Shown: positions 36,819 through 45,064 of the stretch, in pieces | How the letters are laid out: each line of letters starts with the position of its first letter | Numbering within the stretch: the first letter of the stretch is position 1 | Origin: an uncultured Acidimicrobiaceae bacterium | GTDB lineage: Bacteria; Actinomycetota; Acidimicrobiia; Acidimicrobiales; Aldehydirespiratoraceae | Direction of reading: 5' to 3' | Length of the DNA stretch: 52,384 bases | NCBI GenBank assembly: GCA_913041415.1 | Contig: CAJWHS010000008.1 | Span: 1 to 52,384 of the forward strand | Made by a program: the position numbers and the translations under genes | The notes under the pieces: model-generated | What the model was told of the DNA's origin: nothing | What the model saw: the letters and a program-made list of their open reading frames with translations, nothing else | Databases searched by the model: none

Positions 36819-38045
36819 ATGCCTGACTTCGCTTCCATCTCCGCTTCGCTAGACGCGATCGCCGCTGGATCTCTCGTCGTGTTGGTCGACGATGACTCCG
36901 AAACCGCCACGGGAGCGCTGGCCGGTGCTGCGCAGTTCATGGATGCCGAGAGGCTCGTGTGGCTGAGCCGCCGGGTGACCGGTCTCATCGGCGTCCCGAT
37001 GTCGGTCGACCGGGCAGACGAGCTCGAGCTCGACCTCATGGTAGCCGAGGACGAAGCCACCGGTCGCAGGGCGTTCACCGTCTCGGTCGACCTCATCGAA
37101 GGCAACACCATCGGGTCCTCGCCAGCCGATCAGGCTCGCACCATCTCCGCCCTGGCCCGCGCCGAGGTCGCCGCCGGTGATTTCGCTCGTGCTGGCCATG
37201 TCTTCCCGCTGCGGGCCCGCGACGGTGGCGTGCTGAAACGGGCCGGGCACGCCGAAGCGGTGGTCGATCTGTGCCGTCTTGCCGGTCTCAGCCCGGTCGG
37301 GGTCGTGGCCGACCTCGTGAGCGCCACGGGCGGCATGATGCCGCTCGACGACGCAGCCGCGTTCGCCGCCGATAACGATCTGCTGCTCGTGTCGATCGCC
37401 GATGTCGTTCGTCACCGGCGCAAGAGCGAGATCTTGGTCGAGCAGATGGGCGTGGCTCGGGTACCGACCAAGCACGGCGACTTCATGTGTCATGCCTACC
37501 GTTCGGTGCTCGATGGTGTCGATCACATCGCGTTTGTCATGGGCGATGTCGATGGTGGCGATCCGCCGCTCGTGCGGGTCCACAGCGAGTGCCTCACCGG
37601 TGACATCCTCGGCAGTCTCCGCTGTGACTGCGGTCCTCAGCTTGATCTGGCCCTCCAGAAGATCGCTCACGAGGGTCGAGGCGTTCTAATCTACCTTCGG
37701 GGTCATGAGGGTCGCGGCATCGGCATTGGCCACAAGATGCGTGCCTACGCCCTGCAAGATCAGGGTCTCGATACGGTCGAGGCCAACGCTGCGCAGGGTC
37801 TCCCGGTCGACTCCCGCGAGTACGGCGTGGGAGCGAACATGCTCGCCGATCTAGGCGTGAGTCGCTTCCGCATCATGACCAACAACCCGGCGAAGCTCAC
37901 CGGCCTCGATGGCTATGGGCTCGAGATCGTCGATCGGGTGCCGGTCGAGATCGCGTCGAACCCGGAGAACGAGAAGTACCTCGAGACAAAGCGAACCCGC
38001 ATGGGTCACGCGCTGTCGGAGGCTCCTGAAACCGAGGCCGACTGA
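36819..38045 (+). CDS. ribA: RibBA fusion: GTP cyclohydrolase II with a degenerate DHBP-synthase domain
   Basis: 408 residues. The C-terminal half is an intact GTP cyclohydrolase II: zinc cysteines in SECLTGDILGSLRCDCG, RGHEGRGIG, DSREYGVGA and NNPAKL. The N-terminal half has the DHBP-synthase fold (GHVFPLRARDGGVLKRAGH) but the catalytic/metal stretch DDEDRENEGD is replaced by DDDSETATGA, the usual GHTEA is GHAEA, and the CEL motif is ADL. Arg and the acidic residues needed for 3,4-dihydroxy-2-butanone-4-phosphate formation are missing, so this half is probably inactive or regulatory. GTP opening would remain. A separate ribB is expected elsewhere. Confidence 0.9.
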   Translation: MPDFASISASLDAIAAGSLVVLVDDDSETATGALAGAAQFMDAERLVWLSRRVTGLIGVPMSVDRADELELDLMVAEDEATGRRAFTVSVDLIEGNTIGSSPADQARTISALARAEVAAGDFARAGHVFPLRARDGGVLKRAGHAEAVVDLCRLAGLSPVGVVADLVSATGGMMPLDDAAAFAADNDLLLVSIADVVRHRRKSEILVEQMGVARVPTKHGDFMCHAYRSVLDGVDHIAFVMGDVDGGDPPLVRVHSECLTGDILGSLRCDCGPQLDLALQKIAHEGRGVLIYLRGHEGRGIGIGHKMRAYALQDQGLDTVEANAAQGLPVDSREYGVGANMLADLGVSRFRIMTNNPAKLTGLDGYGLEIVDRVPVEIASNPENEKYLETKRTRMGHALSEAPETEAD

Positions 38046-38087
38046 TCTCGAGGCGCGCCGGCCGGTTCGGTGCGCGTGTCTGGGTGA

Positions 38088-40595
38088 TCAGGCCCGGTCG
38101 AGGAGCGAGGCCGTGAGCCGCTCGGCCTCACGGGCCCGGAATGCGGCGTTGATGCGCTGACGTTCGAGGTGCTGCTCGACCTGCTTGCCGGCCTGCGGGA
38201 TCGGGTGCTCGTCGAGGAAGGAGGCGACGGCCTCGACGAAGTCGGGTTCGTCGAGGGCCGTGATGCCGGACAGCATGCGTGGGATCGAGTTCGACGGGAA
38301 GCGTTCGTCGAGATCGTCCCAGTTGGTGGTGACGAAATCCCACACCCGTCGGGCGACCGCTCGGCCCCCGAGCGCACGGGCGATTAGGTACGGGGCGTCT
38401 TGGGTGCGTACGGTGCCGTCGGCGATGTCGCCGAGGAGTCGCTCGACGAGTTCAAGCGAGCGGAAGCCGGCGAGCGCCCGCTGGTTGCGGATCTCGGTCA
38501 CGGGATCGGTCGCATCGAGCCAGGCGGCGCGGATCGTGTCGAACTCGGCCTTGCCGCCGTGATGGGCGACGACGGTGAGTGCGGCGGCGCCGAGTGACGC
38601 ATCGGGGTGCTCGACGGCGTCCTTTGCGGCGGCGATCACCTCGAGGTCGTCTCCGGCAGTGCCGAGGAGGCGCACGAGCGTGGCCCGGAGTTCGAGCGTG
38701 CGGTCGTCGTCGTCACCCGGCTCGAAGCCGATAGAGGCGAGGGCCGGACCAGCGAGTTCGCGGATAGTGCCGGCGAGTACGTCGGCGGCTGTGCCTTCAA
38801 CGAGACGGTCGAGACCGTGCAGCCCGGTCGCAAGGGCCTGCCATACGTTGAGGTCGTCCTCCCCGGCAAGCGCTCGGGCGAGGCGCAGGAAGTCGGCAGC
38901 TGACAGCGACCCGGCCACGGTGAGCGCCCACGCATCGTCGACAAGGCTGTGGCGTTCGGTTGGGGTGCGATCGCCGGGGCCACTCGCTTCGAGGTCGGCA
39001 AGGATCGCCTCGTCGATGGCGGCGCGAAAGAAGCCGGCAGCGCCGGCGTTCACGGTGGTGGGGGTGCCGGTGATGCCGGTGAGCAGCATCGACCGCTCGG
39101 TGAGCAGCGCCGAGGTGGTCTCACCGTCGTGACGGATGACCAGCGGCACCGACCAGGTGCGGTTGTCGGCGACATCGGGATTTAGGGTGAACGCCCGCTG
39201 CTCGACTCGAAGGCCATGCGCGGTGGCGGTGGCGGTGATGATGGGATGACCGCCCTGGTAGATCCATTCGTGCATCAGCGACTGCACGGGCTGACCCGTG
39301 ACCGCCTCGAGCGAGGCCCACAGGTCGGTGGTCTCGGTGTTCGCGTACGAGTGGATGTCGAGGTAGTGGCGCACACCGTCACGGAAGACCTCAGCGCCGA
39401 GGTACTGCTCGAGCATGCGGACGACGGAGGCACCCTTTTCGTAGGTGAGGAGGTCGAACATCCCCTCGGCTTCTTGTGGGGTGACCACCGGGAATTCGAT
39501 CGGACGGGTCGAGGCGAGGGCGTCGACGTCGAACGCCGCCGATCGGGCTCGCGCGAACGTATCCCAGACTCGCCAGTCGGGCCGGTAGGCGTCGCTGCAG
39601 CTCGTCTCCATGAACGTGGCGAATGCCTCGTTCAACCAGATCCCTTCCCACCACTGCATCGTGACGAGGTCGCCGAACCACATGTGCGCGAGTTCATGGT
39701 TGATGACGTCGGCGGCACGCTGGAGCTCGGGCTGGCTCGCGTCGGCAGGGTCGATGATCAGCAACACCTCGCGGAACGTCACGCAGCCGAGGTTTTCCAT
39801 CGCACCGAACGCGAAGTCGGGGATGGCGATCAGGTCGACCTTGTCGGAGGGGTAGGGGATTGCGTAGTAGTCGGCAAACCAGTCGAGGGCCGCAGCGGCG
39901 ACATCGAGGGCGAATGAGGTGCGGTCGCCCTGACCGGGGCGGTGGACGACACGGATGGGCACATTGCCCGCATGGACCGGTTCAGTGGCCTCCAACGGGC
40001 CGACGACAAAGGCGACGAGATAGGTCGACATCGTCATCGTCGGGGCGAACTGAATGCGGCGACGGCCATCGTCGAGCGTGGTCTCGGCGACCTCGCTCGT
40101 GTTGGTGACGGCGAGATGGTCGGCATCGACGATCAGCGTTGTCTCGAAGGTCGCCTTGTACTCGGGCTCGTCCCAGCACGGGAAGCAACGGCGAGCGTCG
40201 GTCGACTGGAACTGGGTGGTGGCGATCGTGTGCTCGGCGCCGTCGTCGGCGGTGTACGTCGATCGATAGAAGCCGTGAAGTTGATCGTTGAGGATGCCGT
40301 CGAACGTCACCTGCACGGTGGCGAGGCCTGCGGCGACCTCACCGTCGAGGGTGAGCGTGAGCCGCTCGGTGTCGTCGTCGAGCGTGGCGGCAGCAGTGCG
40401 GGTGGTGCCGTCGATCACGACCGACGCCGAGTGGATTGTCAGCTCGATGCTGTTGAGCACGAGGCTTGAGGTCGGCTCGAGGATCTCGACATCGATCTCG
40501 ACGGTGCCGGTGAAGGTGTGGGCATCTAGGTCCGGTGCCAGCTCGAGCCGGTAGGTGGACGGGACGGCGAGGCGGGGGAGGCGTGGATCGGTCAC
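38088..40595 (-). CDS. pepN: Aminopeptidase N (M1 metallopeptidase)
   Basis: 835 residues from a GTG. M1 features: GAMEN at 264-268 (exopeptidase motif), the zinc site HELAH (300-304) with the distal Glu323 in WLNEAFATFME, the TYEKGASVVRMLE region with the catalytic Tyr, and an ERAP1-like helical C-terminal domain. It removes N-terminal residues from peptides. TAGCCT (40608-40603, same strand) lies 7 bases before the GTG, so a longer reading frame that runs over the divergent kinase gene is not used. Convergent with ribBA. Confidence 0.93.
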   Translation of the reverse strand: MTDPRLPRLAVPSTYRLELAPDLDAHTFTGTVEIDVEILEPTSSLVLNSIELTIHSASVVIDGTTRTAAATLDDDTERLTLTLDGEVAAGLATVQVTFDGILNDQLHGFYRSTYTADDGAEHTIATTQFQSTDARRCFPCWDEPEYKATFETTLIVDADHLAVTNTSEVAETTLDDGRRRIQFAPTMTMSTYLVAFVVGPLEATEPVHAGNVPIRVVHRPGQGDRTSFALDVAAAALDWFADYYAIPYPSDKVDLIAIPDFAFGAMENLGCVTFREVLLIIDPADASQPELQRAADVINHELAHMWFGDLVTMQWWEGIWLNEAFATFMETSCSDAYRPDWRVWDTFARARSAAFDVDALASTRPIEFPVVTPQEAEGMFDLLTYEKGASVVRMLEQYLGAEVFRDGVRHYLDIHSYANTETTDLWASLEAVTGQPVQSLMHEWIYQGGHPIITATATAHGLRVEQRAFTLNPDVADNRTWSVPLVIRHDGETTSALLTERSMLLTGITGTPTTVNAGAAGFFRAAIDEAILADLEASGPGDRTPTERHSLVDDAWALTVAGSLSAADFLRLARALAGEDDLNVWQALATGLHGLDRLVEGTAADVLAGTIRELAGPALASIGFEPGDDDDRTLELRATLVRLLGTAGDDLEVIAAAKDAVEHPDASLGAAALTVVAHHGGKAEFDTIRAAWLDATDPVTEIRNQRALAGFRSLELVERLLGDIADGTVRTQDAPYLIARALGGRAVARRVWDFVTTNWDDLDERFPSNSIPRMLSGITALDEPDFVEAVASFLDEHPIPQAGKQVEQHLERQRINAAFRAREAERLTASLLDRA

Positions 40596-40694
40596 GGAGT
40601 GGAGGCTAGCGAGACGGCGAGGCCGACGATGAGGCCGCCCGAGCTGCCGCTCGCCGGGCGGCTGGGGCGCTAGCCTGCCGGGGTTCACCTGCGG
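40596..40694. promoter_or_regulatory. Divergent promoter region between pepN and the PfkB kinase
   Basis: Both sides carry TAGCCT: at 40603-40608 on the minus strand, 7 bases before the pepN GTG, and at 40671-40676 on the plus strand, about 30 bases before the kinase start. The latter is followed by GGAG (40697-40700), so the kinase has a short leader while pepN looks leaderless. Confidence 0.5.
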
Positions 40695-40706
40695 TTGGAG
40701 CCTGAG

Positions 40707-41693
40707 TTGCGCGCGAATCCCGATCTTGACCTCGATGTCGTCGGGGTTGGCAACGCCATCGTCGACGTGATCTCGACGGTCCCGGAGGACTTTCTCGATC
40801 AGCACAGTCTGGTCAAGGGGGCGATGACCCTCATCGATACGGAGCGCGCCACGTCGCTCTATGCCGCAATGCCACCAGGTATCGAGACTCCGGGCGGCTC
40901 GGCGGCCAACACGATGGCCGGTGTCGCCAGCCTCGGCGGTCGGTCGATCTATATCGGCAAGGTCCGTGACGACCAGCTTGGCGAGGTCTTTGCCCACGAC
41001 ACCCGCAATGGCGGCGTGGGGTTCGACGTGCCGTTCGCCACCGAGGGCGAACCGACCGCCCGTTCGCTCATCCAGGTCACGCCCGACGGTGAGCGAACGA
41101 TGAACACCTTTCTCGGTATCTCGGCATTCTTGAGCCCCGGTGACATCGATCAGGAGATCGTCGAGTCGGCTGCGATCACCTACTGCGAGGGGTATCTCTG
41201 GGACCGTGAAGAGGCAAAGGACGCGATTCGCCACGCCATGGCGATCGCCTCCGATGCCGGACGCATTGTGTCATTGACCCTCAGCGACTCGTTCTGTGTC
41301 GACCGACACCGAGACGAGTGGATGGGTCTGCTCGACGATCGAGTCGATCTAGTCTTCGCCAACGATGCCGAGGTCTGCTCGATGTTTGAGACCGACGACT
41401 TCGACGCCGCAGCCCGGCAGATCGCAGACATGGTGGAGGTCGCGGCGCTGACCCGAAGTGCCGAAGGGTCGGTCGTGCTCGCGAACGGCGAGCGGTTCGA
41501 CGTTCCCGCCACGCCCGTCGAGCGCGTGGTCGATGCCACGGGTGCCGGCGATCTCTTCGCCTCAGGCTTCATCTATGGCCTCTCGGTTGGCGTGTCGGTT
41601 GAGCGGTGTGCCGAGCTCGGGTCGATCGCAGCGGGTGAAGTCATCACGCACATGGGTCCGCGCCCCCGTGTGCGGCTCAGCACACGGATCTGA
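40707..41693 (+). CDS. PfkB-family sugar/nucleoside kinase (adenosine-kinase-like)
   Basis: 328 residues from TTG 40707, chosen because GGAG lies six bases upstream; a TTG at 40695 is possible. The PfkB signature begins VVGVGNAIVDV, TPGGSAANTMAGVASLGG (substrate lid region) and ends VVDATGAGDLFASGF with the catalytic Asp. The length and pattern match the adenosine/ribokinase branch. Phosphorylates a sugar or nucleoside with ATP; add and upp further right make nucleoside salvage an attractive reading, unproven. Confidence 0.87.
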   Translation: MRANPDLDLDVVGVGNAIVDVISTVPEDFLDQHSLVKGAMTLIDTERATSLYAAMPPGIETPGGSAANTMAGVASLGGRSIYIGKVRDDQLGEVFAHDTRNGGVGFDVPFATEGEPTARSLIQVTPDGERTMNTFLGISAFLSPGDIDQEIVESAAITYCEGYLWDREEAKDAIRHAMAIASDAGRIVSLTLSDSFCVDRHRDEWMGLLDDRVDLVFANDAEVCSMFETDDFDAAARQIADMVEVAALTRSAEGSVVLANGERFDVPATPVERVVDATGAGDLFASGFIYGLSVGVSVERCAELGSIAAGEVITHMGPRPRVRLSTRI

Positions 41694-41720
41694 ACTGCGT
41701 CGACCGGCCGCCGCGGCTGC

Positions 41721-41749
41721 TTGACAGGCGGATAATAGTCGTTATTATC
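41721..41749 (+). promoter_or_regulatory. Promoter and palindromic operator of the TetR gene
   Basis: TTGACA (41721-41726), 16 bases, TATTAT (41743-41748), then 8 bases to the ATG. A perfect inverted repeat, GATAATA-gtcgt-TATTATC (41731-41749), fills the spacer and covers the -10. A TetR repressor bound here would block polymerase, so self-repression is the likely mode. Confidence 0.75.
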
Positions 41750-41756
41750 AGAAGCG

Positions 41757-42374
41757 ATGGCTGCCACCGACGCGCTCCACACCAGCGACGACATTACCGA
41801 CCGCCTGCTCACGGCAGCGATCGAGGTGTTCACCGAGCGCGGTATCGAAAAGGCCGGCGTGGCGTTGATCGCCCGTCGAGCTGGGCTGACGACCGGTGCG
41901 ATCTACAGCCGCTGGGAGGGCAAGCAGGATCTCCTCCTCGACGCACTCGACGTCGTCTTGATGCAGCAGATCGCCCAACTCCTCGCCGTCGGCCCTGATG
42001 CCAGCGCAGCCGATGTGCTCGGTTCGCTCGGCGCCGACCTCATGAACCGGGAGTTCGCCGGTGATGCACTCATGCTCGAAGCCCTGGTCATGGCCCGACG
42101 TGACCCGGTCTTCCGCACGACCCTCCGCGACCGTATGGCCGACGAGGAATCCCACCTCGCCACCCTGATCGACAACGGCAAGGACGCCAGCATCATCGAT
42201 CCCGCGCTCTCCACCTGCGCCATCCTGACCCTATGCCAGGCGATCTCGCTTGGCTTCGTGGTGATGGGCGCCATCGAGAAACCGACTGCTGACGCCGACG
42301 AGTGGAACACCGTCATTGATCGGCTGGTCACGGCGGCCTTGCCCGCCACCGACCCTGCCCTCTATCGACCCTGA
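41757..42374 (+). CDS. TetR-family transcriptional repressor
   Basis: 205 residues. The N-terminal helix-turn-helix is clear: DRLLTAAIEVFTERGIEKAG followed by VALIARRAGLTTGAIYSRWEGKQDLLLDAL. The C-terminal ligand domain is alpha-helical and not informative about the ligand; it shows acyl-CoA-type lipid regulator spacing only loosely. Lies 21 bases before the diiron gene, so it probably controls itself and the two genes that follow. Confidence 0.9.
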   Translation: MAATDALHTSDDITDRLLTAAIEVFTERGIEKAGVALIARRAGLTTGAIYSRWEGKQDLLLDALDVVLMQQIAQLLAVGPDASAADVLGSLGADLMNREFAGDALMLEALVMARRDPVFRTTLRDRMADEESHLATLIDNGKDASIIDPALSTCAILTLCQAISLGFVVMGAIEKPTADADEWNTVIDRLVTAALPATDPALYRP

Positions 42375-42395
42375 CCCTGACCACGAGGACCTCTC

Positions 42396-43592
42396 ATGAC
42401 TACCGCTGAAGGCAGCAAGCACACCGCCGAGCGCAACAACTTCGACGATGCCAACGACGTCGATCGCATCATGGAGATCGCGCAAGCGAACGACAATCCT
42501 CATGAGTTGATCCACCTCGTGCAGGACAACGCCGACGCGATTTTCACCTGGAACTACGACAAGGGTGAGCGGGCCAAGCTCGACAAGCTCTACGAGAAAT
42601 CCAAGACCAGCCAGTGGAACGCCACCACCGACCTCGATTGGTCGATCGAGGTTGATCCCTACGAGGCGCTCAACCTCCAGCTCGAACTCCAGATGGATCC
42701 GTCCAACGTGGAGGATCCCGATTCGCCGCTCTACTCGTGGGGCGACAAAGAATGGCGTGAGTTCGGTCTCCAGTCGGCCAAGTGGCGCCTGAGCCAGTTC
42801 ATGCACGGCGAGCAGGGCGCGCTGCTGTGCACCGCCAAAATCGTCGAGACCGTTCCGTGGATCGACGCCAAGTACTACGCCGCTCAACAGACCGTCGACG
42901 AGGCCCGCCACGTCGAGGCCTTCGCTCGGTATCTCAACGAGAAGCTTGACGGTGGTTACCCCGTCAACCCGCACCTGCGGCTGCTGCTCGACGACATCAT
43001 CAACGATTCCGACTGGGACATGACCTACCTGGGCATGCAGATCATGGTGGAAGGTCTGGCCCTGGCGGCGTTCGGCTTCATGCACGACCTTACTGAGGAA
43101 CCGCTGCTGAAGAAGATGCTCCGCTACATCATGAGTGATGAAGCCCGTCATGTGGCCTTTGGTGTCTTGAGTCTCCAGGAGGTGTATCAGGACATGACCC
43201 TCGCCGAGATCCAGCATCGTCAGGAGTTCGCCTTCGAGGCCGCCCTGCGCATGCGCGACCGCTTCCTGCAGCAGGAAGTCTGGGAGTACATGGGGGTTGA
43301 CAGCCGGGTCATGTGCGAGCGACTCCTCAACGCTCCGGAGGAAACCAAAGTCTTCCAGCGGATGCTGTTCTCCAAGATCGTCCCGAACTGCCGCAAGCTC
43401 GGCCTACTCGATGCTGGCGAGGGCTGGCTGCGTGAAAAGTTCACGGAGATCGGCGTGATCGAGTTCGAACACATGCCCGACACGGGCGACGAGTTCCTCG
43501 AGTACGATCTCCAAGAAGAGAACTTTGAGGACAAGGCGCAGTCGATGCATGAGGCTGCTGCTACCACAGCGATGGGGAACGCCGAGGTCTGA
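42396..43592 (+). CDS. Ferritin-like diiron protein (oxygenase or desaturase type)
   Basis: 398 residues, mostly helical. Metal ligands are evident as a four-helix set: Glu139 (HGEQGA), Glu169 and His172 (DEARHVEAF), Glu219 (MVEGLA), Glu249 and His252 (DEARHVAFG). This is the ribonucleotide-reductase R2 / AurF-like arrangement. It lacks a signal peptide. Function unknown; with a TetR repressor and a dienoyl-CoA isomerase beside it, an oxidation of an acyl or aromatic substrate is plausible. GAGG precedes the ATG. Confidence 0.82.
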   Translation: MTTAEGSKHTAERNNFDDANDVDRIMEIAQANDNPHELIHLVQDNADAIFTWNYDKGERAKLDKLYEKSKTSQWNATTDLDWSIEVDPYEALNLQLELQMDPSNVEDPDSPLYSWGDKEWREFGLQSAKWRLSQFMHGEQGALLCTAKIVETVPWIDAKYYAAQQTVDEARHVEAFARYLNEKLDGGYPVNPHLRLLLDDIINDSDWDMTYLGMQIMVEGLALAAFGFMHDLTEEPLLKKMLRYIMSDEARHVAFGVLSLQEVYQDMTLAEIQHRQEFAFEAALRMRDRFLQQEVWEYMGVDSRVMCERLLNAPEETKVFQRMLFSKIVPNCRKLGLLDAGEGWLREKFTEIGVIEFEHMPDTGDEFLEYDLQEENFEDKAQSMHEAAATTAMGNAEV

Positions 43593-43610
43593 CCCCGTAG
43601 CCTTTCGGCC

Positions 43611-44477
43611 ATGGGATACACCTGTTTCGAGATTCAGGAAAGCGCAGGCGTTGCGCACGTGATCCTCTCGCGCCCTGACGAACTCAACACGATGGTTCCG
43701 GCCTTCTGGTCGGAACTGCCGGAGATCATCGACGAGATGAGCGACTCGGGCCGGGTGCGCTGTGTCGTCGTCTCCTCGACCGGCAAGCACTTCAGCGCCG
43801 GTATGGACCTGTCGGTGTTCACCGGCGGCGACGTGTTGACCGAAGGTTCGGACGCTGCCTCCGGCGGCGACAGCAACGAGGTGGGTCGTCAGCGGGCCAA
43901 CCTCCGCACGAACGCAATGCATCTCCAGCGGTCATTTTCGGCACTGGAGGAGGCCCGCATGCCCGTCCTTGTGGCGATCCAGGGTGGTGCGGTCGGCGGC
44001 GCCGTCGACATGGTCACCGCAGCCGACTGTCGCTATGCCACCGAGGATGCCTGGTTCTGCATCCAGGAGATCAACATCGGTATGACCGCCGATGTCGGGA
44101 CCTTGCAGCGTCTGCCGAAGCTCATCCCCGACGGAATCGTTCGCGAACTCGCGTATACCGGTGACCGCATACCGGCGCAGCGAGCCAAGGAGGTCGGGCT
44201 CGTCAACGAGGTGTACGCCGACCAGGCCACCATGCTCGAGGACGTGCTCGGCATCGCCGGCCGTATCGCCTCGAAGTCACCGCTCGCGGTCTACGGATCG
44301 AAGCAGTCGATCGTCTACGCCCGCGATCATTCAGTGGCGGACTCGCTCAACCAGATCGCCACCTGGCAGACCGGCATGTTCCAGCCCCGGGACATGATGG
44401 AGTCGTTCCAAGCCCAGATTGAGAAGCGCGAGCCGGAGTTCGACGATCTCAACCCGGTGCGGCGAGGGCTGGCCTAG
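43611..44477 (+). CDS. Delta3,5-delta2,4-dienoyl-CoA isomerase (crotonase family)
   Basis: 288 residues. Crotonase fold with the oxyanion site FSAGMDLSVF and QGGAVGGAVD. Three acidic residues, Asp133, Glu153 and Asp161 (in IQEINIGMTADVGTLQRLPK), fall at the same spacing as the Asp176/Glu196/Asp204 triad of rat dienoyl-CoA isomerase ECH1, favouring that activity over simple hydration. It would handle odd-position double bonds in fatty-acid oxidation. TAGCCT (43598-43603) is 7 bases before the ATG. Its stop shares CTAG with the opposite gene. Confidence 0.85.
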   Translation: MGYTCFEIQESAGVAHVILSRPDELNTMVPAFWSELPEIIDEMSDSGRVRCVVVSSTGKHFSAGMDLSVFTGGDVLTEGSDAASGGDSNEVGRQRANLRTNAMHLQRSFSALEEARMPVLVAIQGGAVGGAVDMVTAADCRYATEDAWFCIQEINIGMTADVGTLQRLPKLIPDGIVRELAYTGDRIPAQRAKEVGLVNEVYADQATMLEDVLGIAGRIASKSPLAVYGSKQSIVYARDHSVADSLNQIATWQTGMFQPRDMMESFQAQIEKREPEFDDLNPVRRGLA

Positions 44478-45055
44478 TGCTCAGCGAGGGCGACATCGCC
44501 CACGCACACGAGCGTGGCCGCGATCCAACCGCCGAGCGCACCGAAGTCGTCGTCGAGCGCGCTGCCGTCGGCGAGCCGATCCTCGTCAAGCTCGTATGAG
44601 CCCTCGTAGCTGACCTCGATTGCGAACTCGGGATCGGAGAGGTCAGCGCTATAAATGGACTCGACTGTGGGGCCGCTTCGGGTGAGTGGGTCGCGCCCGA
44701 TAGGCGGTGACTCGAGGGGAAGGGAATCGAGCACCATGCTGGGGTCGGGTGTTTCAGTGAGGCGCTGGCGTCGGAGGACGATCTCGATCTCGATGCGCGG
44801 CGGTTCGGTGAATTCCTCCTCGACATACCAGCTGCGGTACGCCGTCTGGCTCCAGGTCGGCCAACTGCAGGTGATGTCGGCCTGCACCCGGGGCGGTTGC
44901 CCTTCGCCTGGCAGCCCGTAGGAGGTCTGCCACATCAGATCGCCGAGGAGGACGTCGCTCTGGAAGCGTTCCTCGAAGGCCTGTCGCTCCAGCCGAGCCT
45001 GCTCGAAGGCGTCGCGTAACGCCCCGATGGCGTCGGTGAAAACGTGATCAAGCAT
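44474..45055 (-). CDS. Protein of unknown function
   Basis: 193 residues from ATG 45055. An N-terminal charged coiled-coil-like helix (residues 5-32), then a beta-rich middle with regular strands (PRIEIEIVLRRQRL, FAIEVSYEGSYEL) and an acidic stretch before a hydrophobic end (GGWIAATLVCVGDVAL). No signal peptide. I do not recognise it. The stop is the complement of the CTAG shared with the crotonase gene; the hydroxyacid dehydrogenase lies 9 bases upstream, so the two probably share a transcript. Confidence 0.7.
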   Translation of the reverse strand: MLDHVFTDAIGALRDAFEQARLERQAFEERFQSDVLLGDLMWQTSYGLPGEGQPPRVQADITCSWPTWSQTAYRSWYVEEEFTEPPRIEIEIVLRRQRLTETPDPSMVLDSLPLESPPIGRDPLTRSGPTVESIYSADLSDPEFAIEVSYEGSYELDEDRLADGSALDDDFGALGGWIAATLVCVGDVALAEH

Positions 45056-45064
45056 CAACGAACC

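Noticed and set aside
38088-41234. An 1048-codon open frame on the minus strand extending aminopeptidase N upstream
   Set aside because: The first 213 codons lie antisense to the PfkB kinase gene and have no family resemblance; a TAGCCT box 7 bases before GTG 40595 and the M1 N-terminus support the shorter start.
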